Assembly: GCA_027002875.1 (NCBI GenBank)
Contig: JALWZC010000101.1
Coordinates: forward strand, 1-32,418
Reading direction: 5' to 3'
Source: Desulfurococcales archaeon
Lineage (GTDB): Archaea; Thermoproteota; Thermoprotei_A; Sulfolobales; Desulfurococcaceae
Length of the DNA stretch: 32,418 bases
A program made the translations under genes and the position numbers. Below, piece after piece: positions 1 through 7,816 of this stretch. The notes below the pieces were generated by a model. That model did not search any database. It had not been told where the DNA came from and saw nothing but the letters and a program-made list of their open reading frames with translations. Within the stretch, counting starts at the first letter, position 1, and each line of letters starts with the position of its first letter.

Positions 1-903
1 ATACTGGATAAACTAATAGGTCTTAACGCGATCTATGCTAAGATTATTGCAGACAACACGTTAGCCATGCTCAAAGAGTTGAACGGTTCAACTATAAAGG
101 TATTAGTGGGCGAGAATAAGACCAGCAATAATTACTACTGGAACGGTACTGTAAGGGGTTATTCGTGGAAGCTTAACCTAGAGATTAAAGTAAACGGTAA
201 AGACATCTACTATGTGGGAAAACCATATGTTCCCCCGTGGTTCAAGGATTTATTGACTTATCCTAAAGGCTATATCGTTGCATTATCACTTCCAACAAGC
301 TTCTCGATCGAATATCTCCCCGGATCCCCGGCTAGAATAACTATTACGGATTCCATTAGCTTTATCGCGAAAGCGCTTCAACGTCATAGAAGTGATTTCA
401 ATAATATTCACTGGCGTTATAATAGCCGGGATGTAATAAGTATAATGTCCTCCTTAATCGGCAGGAAGCTTAACGGGACAAGTGTAAGGATAACCTATGC
501 ATACGGGCTCAGGGATGACAGGGTTATACCAATTATAATGGCTAGTTTCGGAAACGTAACGAGGGGATATTCACTGTTGATAACATGTGATGACAACAAG
601 TACTATCTAACCGAATGGTCGCCTATTAATGGTACGAAGGCAAGTATTGGAAGCCTTAAGGATCGCATCGTAGATGAATCCGGAAATATTCTCACCGGGA
701 ATAACACGGTAGACAAAGCGATAGGTAAGAACGTAAACGAGTCAACTACTACGGAACATAGTAATTCATCAAACAACCAAACTAACCACAGCCTAGGAGA
801 CAGTCAGGACAGGTCAATGATCACCTACCTAGTAGCAATTATTACTATTGCAGTCCTCATATCAATTCTCTACATTATCGGCAGGCATAGCAGGAATCAA
901 TAA
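1..903 (+). CDS. Membrane-anchored surface protein of unknown function, 5' end outside window
   Basis: The frame is open from base 1, before the first in-window ATG at 67, so the N-terminus is missing. The visible part is about 300 residues with many N-x-S/T sequons. Near the end comes an Asn/Ser/Thr-rich linker (about 725-810), then one hydrophobic helix (about 818-882) and a short basic tail, the usual layout of a secreted archaeal protein held by a C-terminal anchor. The segment reading IPII, then Y-x-L, C-x-D and YY (about 530-610) recurs in the protein at 3111-4262, so the two are probably paralogues. No enzyme motif was recognised. Its stop lies 12 bases from the stop of the convergent gene at 916. 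Function unknown; an envelope role is inferred from topology. Confidence 0.7.
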   Translation: MLDKLIGLNAIYAKIIADNTLAMLKELNGSTIKVLVGENKTSNNYYWNGTVRGYSWKLNLEIKVNGKDIYYVGKPYVPPWFKDLLTYPKGYIVALSLPTSFSIEYLPGSPARITITDSISFIAKALQRHRSDFNNIHWRYNSRDVISIMSSLIGRKLNGTSVRITYAYGLRDDRVIPIIMASFGNVTRGYSLLITCDDNKYYLTEWSPINGTKASIGSLKDRIVDESGNILTGNNTVDKAIGKNVNESTTTEHSNSSNNQTNHSLGDSQDRSMITYLVAIITIAVLISILYIIGRHSRNQ

Positions 904-915
904 AACAGGTATATT

Positions 916-1242
916 TTATTCTCTTCCACCATTATCCCGTAAACCTAGGATTTTCTTGAAGAAATCCGTTATTCCAATTAGTTTTAACCCACTGTTTCGT
1001 AACATTATTTCTTCAAATACAGCCTCCTCCATTTCATCAAGCACCATGAGGCGGTGGCGAATATATAGTATTTCCTCGAGATCGAGCCGGCCGCTGCGGA
1101 GAATATACTCCAATTCAGCTTCATCCCTAGCCCCATACTTTTCCAGGAGCTTCTGCTTCTCCTCCTTAATAATCTCCAGCATCTCGCCTACAGTAATACT
1201 AATCCCTCCAAGATCAATAACAATATCAGATGCTTCAGACAA
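916..1242 (-). CDS. Short charged helical protein, unknown function
   Basis: A 108-residue protein, rich in Glu, Lys and Leu and predicted mostly helical, with no membrane segment and no known motif. The middle (about residues 15-85) has spaced Leu/Ile among charged residues, compatible with a coiled coil or helical bundle, as in many small archaeal hypotheticals. It starts with TTG, and GGTG lies 8 bases upstream, the spacing used by several genes here. It follows the phosphorylase gene on the same strand after a 166-base gap, so co-transcription is possible but not shown. The + strand is also open over part of this interval (848-1270), but its Ser/Arg-rich translation looks like an antisense shadow. 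Confidence 0.6.
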   Translation of the reverse strand: MSEASDIVIDLGGISITVGEMLEIIKEEKQKLLEKYGARDEAELEYILRSGRLDLEEILYIRHRLMVLDEMEEAVFEEIMLRNSGLKLIGITDFFKKILGLRDNGGRE

Positions 1243-1408
1243 GGCCCAGACACCAAGCTACCAATATTAAATCAATCTACTCGATAAGATCATTCACTAC
1301 TTTAGTGGTTTTAAGGAGGAGAAAAAAGTATAGTTGGTGAATAAGTCTAATTATATACCCGGCTATATCACCGAGTATTACCTGGTTAAAAATAGTAGTG
1401 TAGGGAGG

Positions 1409-2935
1409 CTAGTCTCCGGATAAATAGTATTTCTTCAGGGTATTCTCGATATTAACCCTGCCGGGAAACGTGTTTGCAGCGTTAACAGCTACTTCCCAAT
1501 ACTTATCCGGCTGGTCATAATACATTTTAATAATTTGCAGTAGTTTCTCTTCAAACTCCCTATACTCCTTCTCATCGATCTCCTTAGCCCTCGGATCATT
1601 ATAGATATTTATAAAGTCCCGGATATCGCTGCCGAACAACCAGCTGTTAACGCCGTCTTCAACAACTTCAAGAACTCCCCCATCCCTGCTTGACAGTATT
1701 GGTACACCATTAGACCCGGCTTTCATATAGCTAGTACCACAAGCCTCCCAGCCGCTGAAGGGTGTGAATAGGAACACGTCTCCACTCCTAAGTATGATCT
1801 TGGCCTTCTCGACATCGTAATCGTGTATGAATACTACATTGTTTAATCGTAGGTGTAATCGGCGGAACCAACGGGCATAGTTTAACCCATCACTATCGCT
1901 TGGATGAGGCTTACCACCGAGAACATAGTAGGCTTCAACCTCCGGGTGCTCCTCGATAAACCTAGCGATAAAGTAGGGCCTCTTATACCTTGCAAGCCTA
2001 CGGACCCAGACGATCACCGGTCTATTACTTAGGCTGGTCTCACCCTTATACGCTTTTACAAGTTCCTCGAGCCTCCCACGATTACTGCTTCTAACCTCCC
2101 TAAGTAATCCTGCATAGATCCTCTCACCACTACGATACTTCTCATAGAGCCTCTCATCCATCCACCTCTTTAAACAGATCCCATTCGTTATAGCATTGAT
2201 CTTCCCGGCGTGCCGGGGGAAAACCTTCCCAATAACATCCCTCTGCTTCTGGGAGACCACGATAGCCTTGTCAAGCCTCTCTAACGCGTATTCCGTTAAG
2301 ACAACGTAGTCTCCTAGGAAGCTGCCGAACTCCCGTGCAATATAGTCTCCGGGGAATCCGGGATGACCCCACGGGCCCGGAGTATGTATTATTAATCTAA
2401 ACCTCTTCTTATCATCAATAGTTAAGAGTGTTAGAGCAGTATGAGCTTCCTCGAGATCAATAATACTAACCTTATCTAGCCCAACCCTATTCTTAAGATA
2501 ATACGCTGAAGCCTTAGCTAGGAAAGCGTAGCGTAGAAACTGGTGCTCAACGTTCTCCTCAATATACACTCGATCAGTTAGGCTCCTAGCCCACATAGGG
2601 CATACTGCTTCAAACAAGACTGCACGAGCAGTCTTATACTCATAGACCCAAGGCTGTACAACAATCCTCTCTCCCCGTAGAATAATTGTGAACGGCTCGT
2701 CAGGCCTAAGCCTCCGGAGCCCCCTAACATCCTGCTTCTCAGGGCCTGGTATAGGTTCTTCCCCCTCAAACTTATAAGAAACATAACCACCTCGATAGTA
2801 GAGGGTTAGGATAAGGTATTCAAGACCCATATCACCAGCTCCATAAAGCTTATCGCCCTCCAATACACCGAGACCACCAGCATAAGTTTTGAGATAATCA
2901 AGAGCGATCTCCGGAGTAATACTTACAACAACCAC
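1409..2935 (-). CDS. Alpha-glucan (maltodextrin) phosphorylase-like, GT35 family, compact form
   Basis: Likely releases glucose 1-phosphate from alpha-1,4-glucans with pyridoxal phosphate as cofactor. Near the N-terminus YAGGLGVLEGD matches the phosphorylase GGLG-x-L-x-GD signature. ARYKRP followed by GKPHPSD fits the YKR and GKAHPAD substrate-site motifs. EACGTSYMKAGSNG matches the EASGTSxMKxxxNG block, with its lysine (codon at 1723-1721) as the expected PLP Schiff-base residue. At about 508 residues it is much shorter than the roughly 800-residue enzymes of bacteria and Thermococcales. An upstream in-frame GTG at 2944 overlaps the Shine-Dalgarno sequence GAGGGGTG, so the GTG at 2935, 6 bases after it, is the better start. 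The family is clear; the exact substrate is not. Confidence 0.82.
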   Translation of the reverse strand: MVVVSITPEIALDYLKTYAGGLGVLEGDKLYGAGDMGLEYLILTLYYRGGYVSYKFEGEEPIPGPEKQDVRGLRRLRPDEPFTIILRGERIVVQPWVYEYKTARAVLFEAVCPMWARSLTDRVYIEENVEHQFLRYAFLAKASAYYLKNRVGLDKVSIIDLEEAHTALTLLTIDDKKRFRLIIHTPGPWGHPGFPGDYIAREFGSFLGDYVVLTEYALERLDKAIVVSQKQRDVIGKVFPRHAGKINAITNGICLKRWMDERLYEKYRSGERIYAGLLREVRSSNRGRLEELVKAYKGETSLSNRPVIVWVRRLARYKRPYFIARFIEEHPEVEAYYVLGGKPHPSDSDGLNYARWFRRLHLRLNNVVFIHDYDVEKAKIILRSGDVFLFTPFSGWEACGTSYMKAGSNGVPILSSRDGGVLEVVEDGVNSWLFGSDIRDFINIYNDPRAKEIDEKEYREFEEKLLQIIKMYYDQPDKYWEVAVNAANTFPGRVNIENTLKKYYLSGD

Positions 2936-2941
2936 TATAAA

Positions 2942-2950
2942 CACCCCTCT
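2942..2950 (-). promoter_or_regulatory. Shine-Dalgarno element that decides the phosphorylase start
   Basis: AGAGGGGTG on the minus strand matches the archaeal anti-Shine-Dalgarno complement (GGAGGTGATC-like). It overlaps the GTG at 2944 and lies 6 bases before the GTG at 2935, which favours the downstream start. Confidence 0.45.
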
Positions 2951-3076
2951 TAATCAAGAATAATTCCTTAATCCAGCATGTTAATATAGACTAAATTACA
3001 CGGCCTCGTTAATAACGACTACTTTAAACAACCAATTAAATAACCATACTATCCGGAAAACATTTAGGAGGTGGTA

Positions 3077-3084
3077 AGGTTTTT
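3077..3084 (+). promoter_or_regulatory. Probable TATA box for the surface-protein gene at 3111
   Basis: AAGGTTTTTAG is TATA-like and sits about 27-30 bases before the ATG at 3111. A stop codon at 3105 blocks any longer frame. The only strong Shine-Dalgarno-like sequence, AGGAGGTGG (3066-3074), is too far away (36 bases). Together this suggests a leaderless transcript starting at or next to the ATG. The spacing is seen in the sequence; leaderless initiation is inferred. Confidence 0.35.
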
Positions 3085-3110
3085 AGCGAGAAAACTTTTT
3101 GAATTAGAAT

Positions 3111-4262
3111 ATGTGGGTGGAATTGAGGCTTCAATTAAACCTTAGTAAAACAGAGAAGATTATTGCTGTAATACTCTTGGCTATAATAGCTATTGGTTCA
3201 TGGCTTGACTACCAGTATTTTATTGAATTAAAGAAGAACCTTTTAGAAACCGAATCATATGAGGCATGCTATACCTACGAGGAACTACTACATTATAAAG
3301 TTATGATCAAGCATTGGATGAAGGATTTCTTAAGCCAAACTTATCCTTCCCTATACAAATACCTAAGCAAGAGCAAATACCTAATACTAACACCCCTATG
3401 GGCAATCGCGCACGTTTCTAAAAACCTTACAGTAATAATAAAGATCGAATACCCCGTGGAAGACTCCCCCTCGAGATACATGATCTACGTTAAAAGTAAT
3501 AGTAGCAGGTTATTAAACGAATTATTCGGCAAAAACTTCACAGTAATAATGAACTACATGAATAAACTAAACAAAACACTAACCAAAATCATTAATGAAT
3601 CTCATGGAATAATAAGGGTTGGAACACATAGCGAGCCCAGTATAGACGTAATGAACGGGACATACATAAGGACGTACATAGGAGGATACCATATATTATC
3701 CATAAAAATAAACGAAAAACCCCTCCTAGGCTACCTGGAAAACTATGTACCCCACGAAGAAACATGTAGTTTCAAGCACCGGTTTTCCTGGGAAAGAGTA
3801 CCTAAGGGGTTTCCAATACTGTTAAATAGGTACAAGTTACTAGACTATGAATTATTCTTTACAGCACACGTATTCATTGATCCATTCAAAAATACCACGC
3901 ATTGGTCCCTACTCTTACGCGACAACCTATCCCAGCTAATCTACGCGTTGAAAAACATTAATAAAACACTTATTGAACACTGTACGTGCCCAGATACAAA
4001 TTACACAGTGAAACTGTTCAAGCAACTAGTATTTAAGACTGCGAATAAAAGCATACAGAACTACAATATAACAATGGGATACGCTGTATACAACAACACG
4101 ATCATACCAATAATATATGTTACAGACGAAGTAACAGGCCCCCATTACGAGTTAGTAGTCAACTGCTGCGATGGAGCATATTATTTCCAGAGAATAAAGA
4201 ATTACTGGGCATACAGCGATATAGTAAAAGGCAGGATATCCATTAATAATACTAATAGCTGA
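3111..4262 (+). CDS. Membrane-anchored surface protein, probable paralogue of the gene at 1-903
   Basis: A 383-residue protein with one N-terminal hydrophobic helix (about residues 15-37) after a short basic start, which could be a signal anchor or an uncleaved signal peptide. The rest is hydrophilic, with many N-x-S/T sequons and several Cys, and no second membrane helix. Residues about 325-365 read IPII, then Y-x-L-x-x-x-C-x-D, then YY, matching in order and spacing the end of the protein at 1-903, so I read them as diverged paralogues. This copy is anchored at its N-terminus, the other at its C-terminus. No catalytic motif was seen. The ATG lacks a nearby Shine-Dalgarno sequence and is probably read from a leaderless transcript. 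Confidence 0.7.
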   Translation: MWVELRLQLNLSKTEKIIAVILLAIIAIGSWLDYQYFIELKKNLLETESYEACYTYEELLHYKVMIKHWMKDFLSQTYPSLYKYLSKSKYLILTPLWAIAHVSKNLTVIIKIEYPVEDSPSRYMIYVKSNSSRLLNELFGKNFTVIMNYMNKLNKTLTKIINESHGIIRVGTHSEPSIDVMNGTYIRTYIGGYHILSIKINEKPLLGYLENYVPHEETCSFKHRFSWERVPKGFPILLNRYKLLDYELFFTAHVFIDPFKNTTHWSLLLRDNLSQLIYALKNINKTLIEHCTCPDTNYTVKLFKQLVFKTANKSIQNYNITMGYAVYNNTIIPIIYVTDEVTGPHYELVVNCCDGAYYFQRIKNYWAYSDIVKGRISINNTNS

Positions 4263-4301
4263 GGAGGGAAATGGGAAGAATAAGAAGTATATATTGAAAA
4301 A

Positions 4302-4847
4302 CTAGAGGATACCCCTACTCCTAAGCAGTTCTATGAACTTCTTCATCCAGAAGGGTATATCCGGTGGGAGGCGGGCAGTTACAAGGTTTCCATCAACAAC
4401 AGCTGGTTCATCAACCCATTCAGCACCAGCAGCAATTAAATCATCCCTTATACTCGGAGTACTCGTAACCCTGCGGCCTTTAAGGATTGATGGGTTTCTG
4501 AGGCTTGCACTAATCAATAACTGTGGGCCATGACAGATCGCGGCTACGGGCTTGTTATTATCCATAAACCACTGCACGATATCAACGATCTCGGGGAAAA
4601 CCCTAGCTCTCTCAGGCCCCTTACCACCGGGAAGTACTAGTACATCGTAATCCCTAGGCTCGACCTGGTTTGGCTGGAGATCTACTTTAACCTTATAACC
4701 ATGCTTCCCAGTAAGCTCGAAACCGTATTTTGGATGACTAACAATGTGTACCTCGAAATCTAGTTCTTGAAGCCTATAATGCGGATACAACAACTCGATA
4801 TCCTCGAATAATGGACCAGTAATAATCAAGGCACGCCTACCAGTCAA
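4302..4847 (-). CDS. DJ-1/PfpI family protein (intracellular protease/glyoxalase-like)
   Basis: About 181 residues with the DJ-1/PfpI fold. The N-terminal strand RALIITG leads to a FEDIE segment whose first Glu (about residue 15) is the conserved acid. The block VLVLPGGKGPE follows, and AAICHGPQ is the nucleophile elbow with Cys at about residue 105 and the adjacent His. Archaeal members have been described as proteases, glyoxalase III or deglycases; sequence alone does not choose. An ATG at 4892 gives a 15-residue extension absent from the family, whereas the TTG at 4847 lies 10 bases after GGGGTG (4858-4863), so I chose it. The gene stands alone, divergent from the aminopeptidase at 4952. 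Confidence 0.85.
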   Translation of the reverse strand: MTGRRALIITGPLFEDIELLYPHYRLQELDFEVHIVSHPKYGFELTGKHGYKVKVDLQPNQVEPRDYDVLVLPGGKGPERARVFPEIVDIVQWFMDNNKPVAAICHGPQLLISASLRNPSILKGRRVTSTPSIRDDLIAAGAEWVDEPAVVDGNLVTARLPPDIPFWMKKFIELLRSRGIL

Positions 4848-4857
4848 CCCAGCCCAG

Positions 4858-4863
4858 CACCCC
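4858..4863 (-). promoter_or_regulatory. Shine-Dalgarno element that places the PfpI start at 4847
   Basis: GGGGTG on the minus strand, 10 bases before TTG 4847. The aminopeptidase at 4952 shows the same GGTG-to-TTG distance. The element falls inside the frame that begins at ATG 4892, which argues against that longer start. Confidence 0.4.
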
Positions 4864-4951
4864 TTTAGTCCTGCTCTTCTAATATTAAACATGATTATAA
4901 CCCGTGGAATATAATTAATACCATAGACTATGCTAGGGGTGTGTTAATGGG

Positions 4952-6592
4952 TTGCATATAGTGGGGGAGCTTTATGAGAGGTTTAAGGGATTGATTCATC
5001 CAAGCCTAGCATGGGATCTATTATCATTGATAACAAGGCATCACAGAATACAGGGCTCCAGAGGCTTATGGAGTAGTGTCCGAGAACTTGGAGAAGTACT
5101 TGAAAACGCTGGGCTACCGGTAAAGATTAACCGTGTAGAACCGGGGGCTGGAAAGGGTTTTATCAAGGCACCTATTTCATGGGATCCCGTTGAAGGATTC
5201 CTAGAGTTAAAGATTAATGGTAAAACCCTTACAAGGCTAGACCTCCAAGACCACCCAACACTACTATCAGCACACACCGGGAGCGGGGAAGGATGTGGCG
5301 AAGTAAGGGTTTGCGGGGAGAAACCATGTAGTGGAGAAGCAGTACTAGTAACCGGGTACTTATACCACCACTACAAGCACAGCGATGCAAGACTACTAGT
5401 ATACTATGCGAGAAACAGGGATCCAAACCATGTACCATACACTGGCCTATTCCTAGAGCCGGGGGAAATTATAGGGGATAAGGTGGTAATGAACATACCC
5501 TACAAGCTAGCCGTAGAGATTATATCTAGGAAGATACAGTCTCCAAGGACAAGGATCGAGGCTTGCTGGAGGAGTAGGGTTGAGATACACAATGAGGGGC
5601 TGCCGATACTAACGACATGCTACGGGAAGGATCCAAGAATACTATACATTAGCCATATCTGTCATCCAAAACCCGGAGCACACGATAATGCTAGTGGTTC
5701 AGTGGTTAACGCGTTAATAGCATTAACAGCGTCGCAGTTGAATAGTGAGGGGTTCTGTCATGCATGGATACCCGAATACACTGGAACAGTATTCCTAGAC
5801 AAGATAATCCCGGAAACAATCGAGGCAGTGATAAACCTAGACATGGTCGGCTCGAAACAAGAAGTAACAGGATCTGTACTAGCCCTAGTAAACCCTCCCA
5901 GACTATACAGCTACAAGATAACACCCTTATTATGGATCGGTCTGAGGAAAACATTTAACAAGAAGAAAACCTTCACCGGATACACTGCTCCAACCATAAA
6001 ATACACGCCTGCACCCTACGGGATGGGTAGTGACCACGACGTATTCCTATCGTGGGGGGTAGAAGCGGTGATGCTCAACGAGTGGCCAAGCAGATATTAC
6101 CATACGGATGGAGACAGACCCGAGACGATAAGCCCTGAAAACCTAGCAGATACAGCTCTTGCATCACTTATATCCGGAGAACTATACTACAAGCTTGATG
6201 GGAACAAGAAAGAACACGTAGCAAAACTCTACACGGAACACATGAAAACATACTACAGCCTAGAAGCCTTAAACAAAGGCTACCCGTTAACCAGGCTTAC
6301 GAGGAACCTATTGAAAAAACCAGTTATAAGGGAGAAACCCTCCGAGCCCATCCTAGAATCCCCAATAGTTTCAAGGAGAATATACGAGCTGTTAGGCCCC
6401 GAGAAATACATGGAGATTAGGAAGATTAATTCATCAATAGACCTCCTAGGACTCTATATGCCTCTAGCAGTAAAACTAGGAATAGATAAACCAATTGACA
6501 GGTTTGATGCTGAGAAACTAGTAGGCTATCGGAGAAGGGAGAGGAAGCTATTATTATCGGCTTGGGAGGAGATCAGCGGCTTGATCCACTGA
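4952..6592 (+). CDS. DUF4910/M28-like zinc aminopeptidase
   Basis: A 546-residue cytosolic protein with no signal peptide. The metal-site pattern is M28-like: HICHP (His235, His238), then HDNASGS (His244, Asp245), then NLDMVG (Asp297), GSDHDVF, and YYHTDGD (His384). The PEYTGT segment carries a candidate catalytic Glu. The layout fits DUF4910-domain proteins: an N-terminal region of about 200 residues, a co-catalytic zinc peptidase domain, and a helical C-terminal part (about 400-546). Aminopeptidase activity is inferred from the family and the substrate is unknown. It starts with TTG 10 bases after AGGGGTG (4935-4941); a TAG in frame at 4934 excludes longer forms. Its last 20 bases overlap the end of the convergent UPF0282 gene. 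Confidence 0.8.
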   Translation: MHIVGELYERFKGLIHPSLAWDLLSLITRHHRIQGSRGLWSSVRELGEVLENAGLPVKINRVEPGAGKGFIKAPISWDPVEGFLELKINGKTLTRLDLQDHPTLLSAHTGSGEGCGEVRVCGEKPCSGEAVLVTGYLYHHYKHSDARLLVYYARNRDPNHVPYTGLFLEPGEIIGDKVVMNIPYKLAVEIISRKIQSPRTRIEACWRSRVEIHNEGLPILTTCYGKDPRILYISHICHPKPGAHDNASGSVVNALIALTASQLNSEGFCHAWIPEYTGTVFLDKIIPETIEAVINLDMVGSKQEVTGSVLALVNPPRLYSYKITPLLWIGLRKTFNKKKTFTGYTAPTIKYTPAPYGMGSDHDVFLSWGVEAVMLNEWPSRYYHTDGDRPETISPENLADTALASLISGELYYKLDGNKKEHVAKLYTEHMKTYYSLEALNKGYPLTRLTRNLLKKPVIREKPSEPILESPIVSRRIYELLGPEKYMEIRKINSSIDLLGLYMPLAVKLGIDKPIDRFDAEKLVGYRRRERKLLLSAWEEISGLIH

Positions 6593-7724
6593 CAGTGTCA
6601 GCTACATTATCAAGCCCTTTAAGCCATGCATAAGTAGTAACTAAAACACCCTTCTTTGAAGCATAATCAAGTACTTCCCCGGCAAACATCCTCCACTTAG
6701 GACTCCGGAGCAAGTGGTGATCGTAGACTATTAATAATGGCTGAGAGTCAATTATTAACTTAATATTCTCAATAGCACGGTTTAGATTAATTCTATTCAT
6801 CATGTAGGGGAACAAGTATACTGGGGGTCCATCCATAAAGACTATGTCCGGCTTATTATCAATAATCATGTATGCGTAGTCCTCGATTATAGGGCCCATT
6901 AGGTCGCTGCTGATAAATAATTTATAGTTTCTCGCCTCCAGCCATAACGATGCAACCCAGCCGGTACGATCATATTCTACGCCGTGGAATAAGGGCTCGG
7001 TAAATCTTAAGCGAATACTGCCGATCAAGAGCTCCTTTTCGTCTGCGAAGAAAATACTGGTACCATCCCCGAGCCTTAACGGCTCCCTAATCCATGCTCC
7101 ATTACTCCAGGTTTCTTTCAGGGATTCAAACCATTTACGCCCCTTCATCAACAACTCCCTTCTGCGAGGAGCGTAGTCGCCGTAATTTCTTCTATGAGCA
7201 TATTCTAGTTCTTCAACTGGATCAGGGAAATCATTGATTAAAGGCTCAGTAAGGTGTTCTTCAAGGCTTGAACCGGCTAGTCTCAGCAATTCGGATAAGA
7301 AAACCCTGCTCCTACCCCACTGGCTCTTATTAATGTACTTATTAGGATCTTTTATGTAGAGGGTTTTACCCCTGTATATGTATGGGTTGCCGAGGCCTCT
7401 ATCGCTCGGATAAAGGAAGTGGTCGTGGTGGTAGTGTGTTATAACCACATATTCTGCTTCTCGGAGCAGTCCAGCGATCTCGTGTATGGCTTTAACTCTA
7501 AGCTCTCTCTTTACAATGCTGGGAAGGGGGAAGCCGGGCTGTAGAGCTGCTGCGCCGGGATCAATAAAGACTTCTCCATGGCTGGTTCTTACTAGTAGGG
7601 AGTAGCTTTTAACACCCATACTATCACTCCAGACCGGGTATACTCCTAGTTCCTCCAACAGCCGGCGTGCATCCTCAACAGTGATCAAAACTACATCGTC
7701 ACCGGAAACCTTTTTCATCCACAT
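6573..7724 (-). CDS. UPF0282 metallo-beta-lactamase-fold hydrolase
   Basis: A 383-residue protein with the signature THYHHDH (His97, His99, Asp101, His102), the first metal-binding group of metallo-beta-lactamase-fold enzymes. FIDPGAAALQPGFPLP precedes it; later come LFHGVEYDRTGW, SSDLMGP, MDGPPVY and YDHHLLR, which supply further His and Asp ligands and are typical of the archaeal UPF0282 family. The reaction is not established; a hydrolase acting on a phosphoester or nucleic-acid-like substrate is only a family-level guess. The ATG at 7724 has no clear Shine-Dalgarno sequence. The TTG at 7688 lies 11 bases after GGTG and is a good alternative, 12 residues shorter. It is divergent from pheT, with a 10-base palindrome between them. 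Confidence 0.8.
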   Translation of the reverse strand: MWMKKVSGDDVVLITVEDARRLLEELGVYPVWSDSMGVKSYSLLVRTSHGEVFIDPGAAALQPGFPLPSIVKRELRVKAIHEIAGLLREAEYVVITHYHHDHFLYPSDRGLGNPYIYRGKTLYIKDPNKYINKSQWGRSRVFLSELLRLAGSSLEEHLTEPLINDFPDPVEELEYAHRRNYGDYAPRRRELLMKGRKWFESLKETWSNGAWIREPLRLGDGTSIFFADEKELLIGSIRLRFTEPLFHGVEYDRTGWVASLWLEARNYKLFISSDLMGPIIEDYAYMIIDNKPDIVFMDGPPVYLFPYMMNRINLNRAIENIKLIIDSQPLLIVYDHHLLRSPKWRMFAGEVLDYASKKGVLVTTYAWLKGLDNVADTVSGSSR

Positions 7725-7737
7725 AGAGTCTTCAATT

Positions 7738-7747
7738 ATACATGTAT
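7738..7747. repeat. Palindrome ATACATGTAT between UPF0282 gene and pheT
   Basis: A perfect 10-base palindrome in the 77-92 base divergent spacer. The identical sequence occurs at 12026-12035, and an 8-of-10 match at 18870-18879 before pheS; both of those also lie in divergent spacers. It could be an operator or chance in AT-rich DNA, since a 9-of-10 match also occurs inside a gene near 23907. Confidence 0.3.
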
Positions 7748-7816
7748 GTGTTAAAATGTAATGATTGTTAGTCTATAATTCGGTCGCTTAATACTTGGTA
7801 TGTGGTGTTGATTATT

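Noticed and set aside
848-1270. Open + strand frame opposite the short charged protein at 916-1242
   Set aside because: Its translation is a Ser/Arg-rich low-complexity string typical of the antisense of a Glu/Leu-rich gene, and it begins inside the end of the preceding gene.
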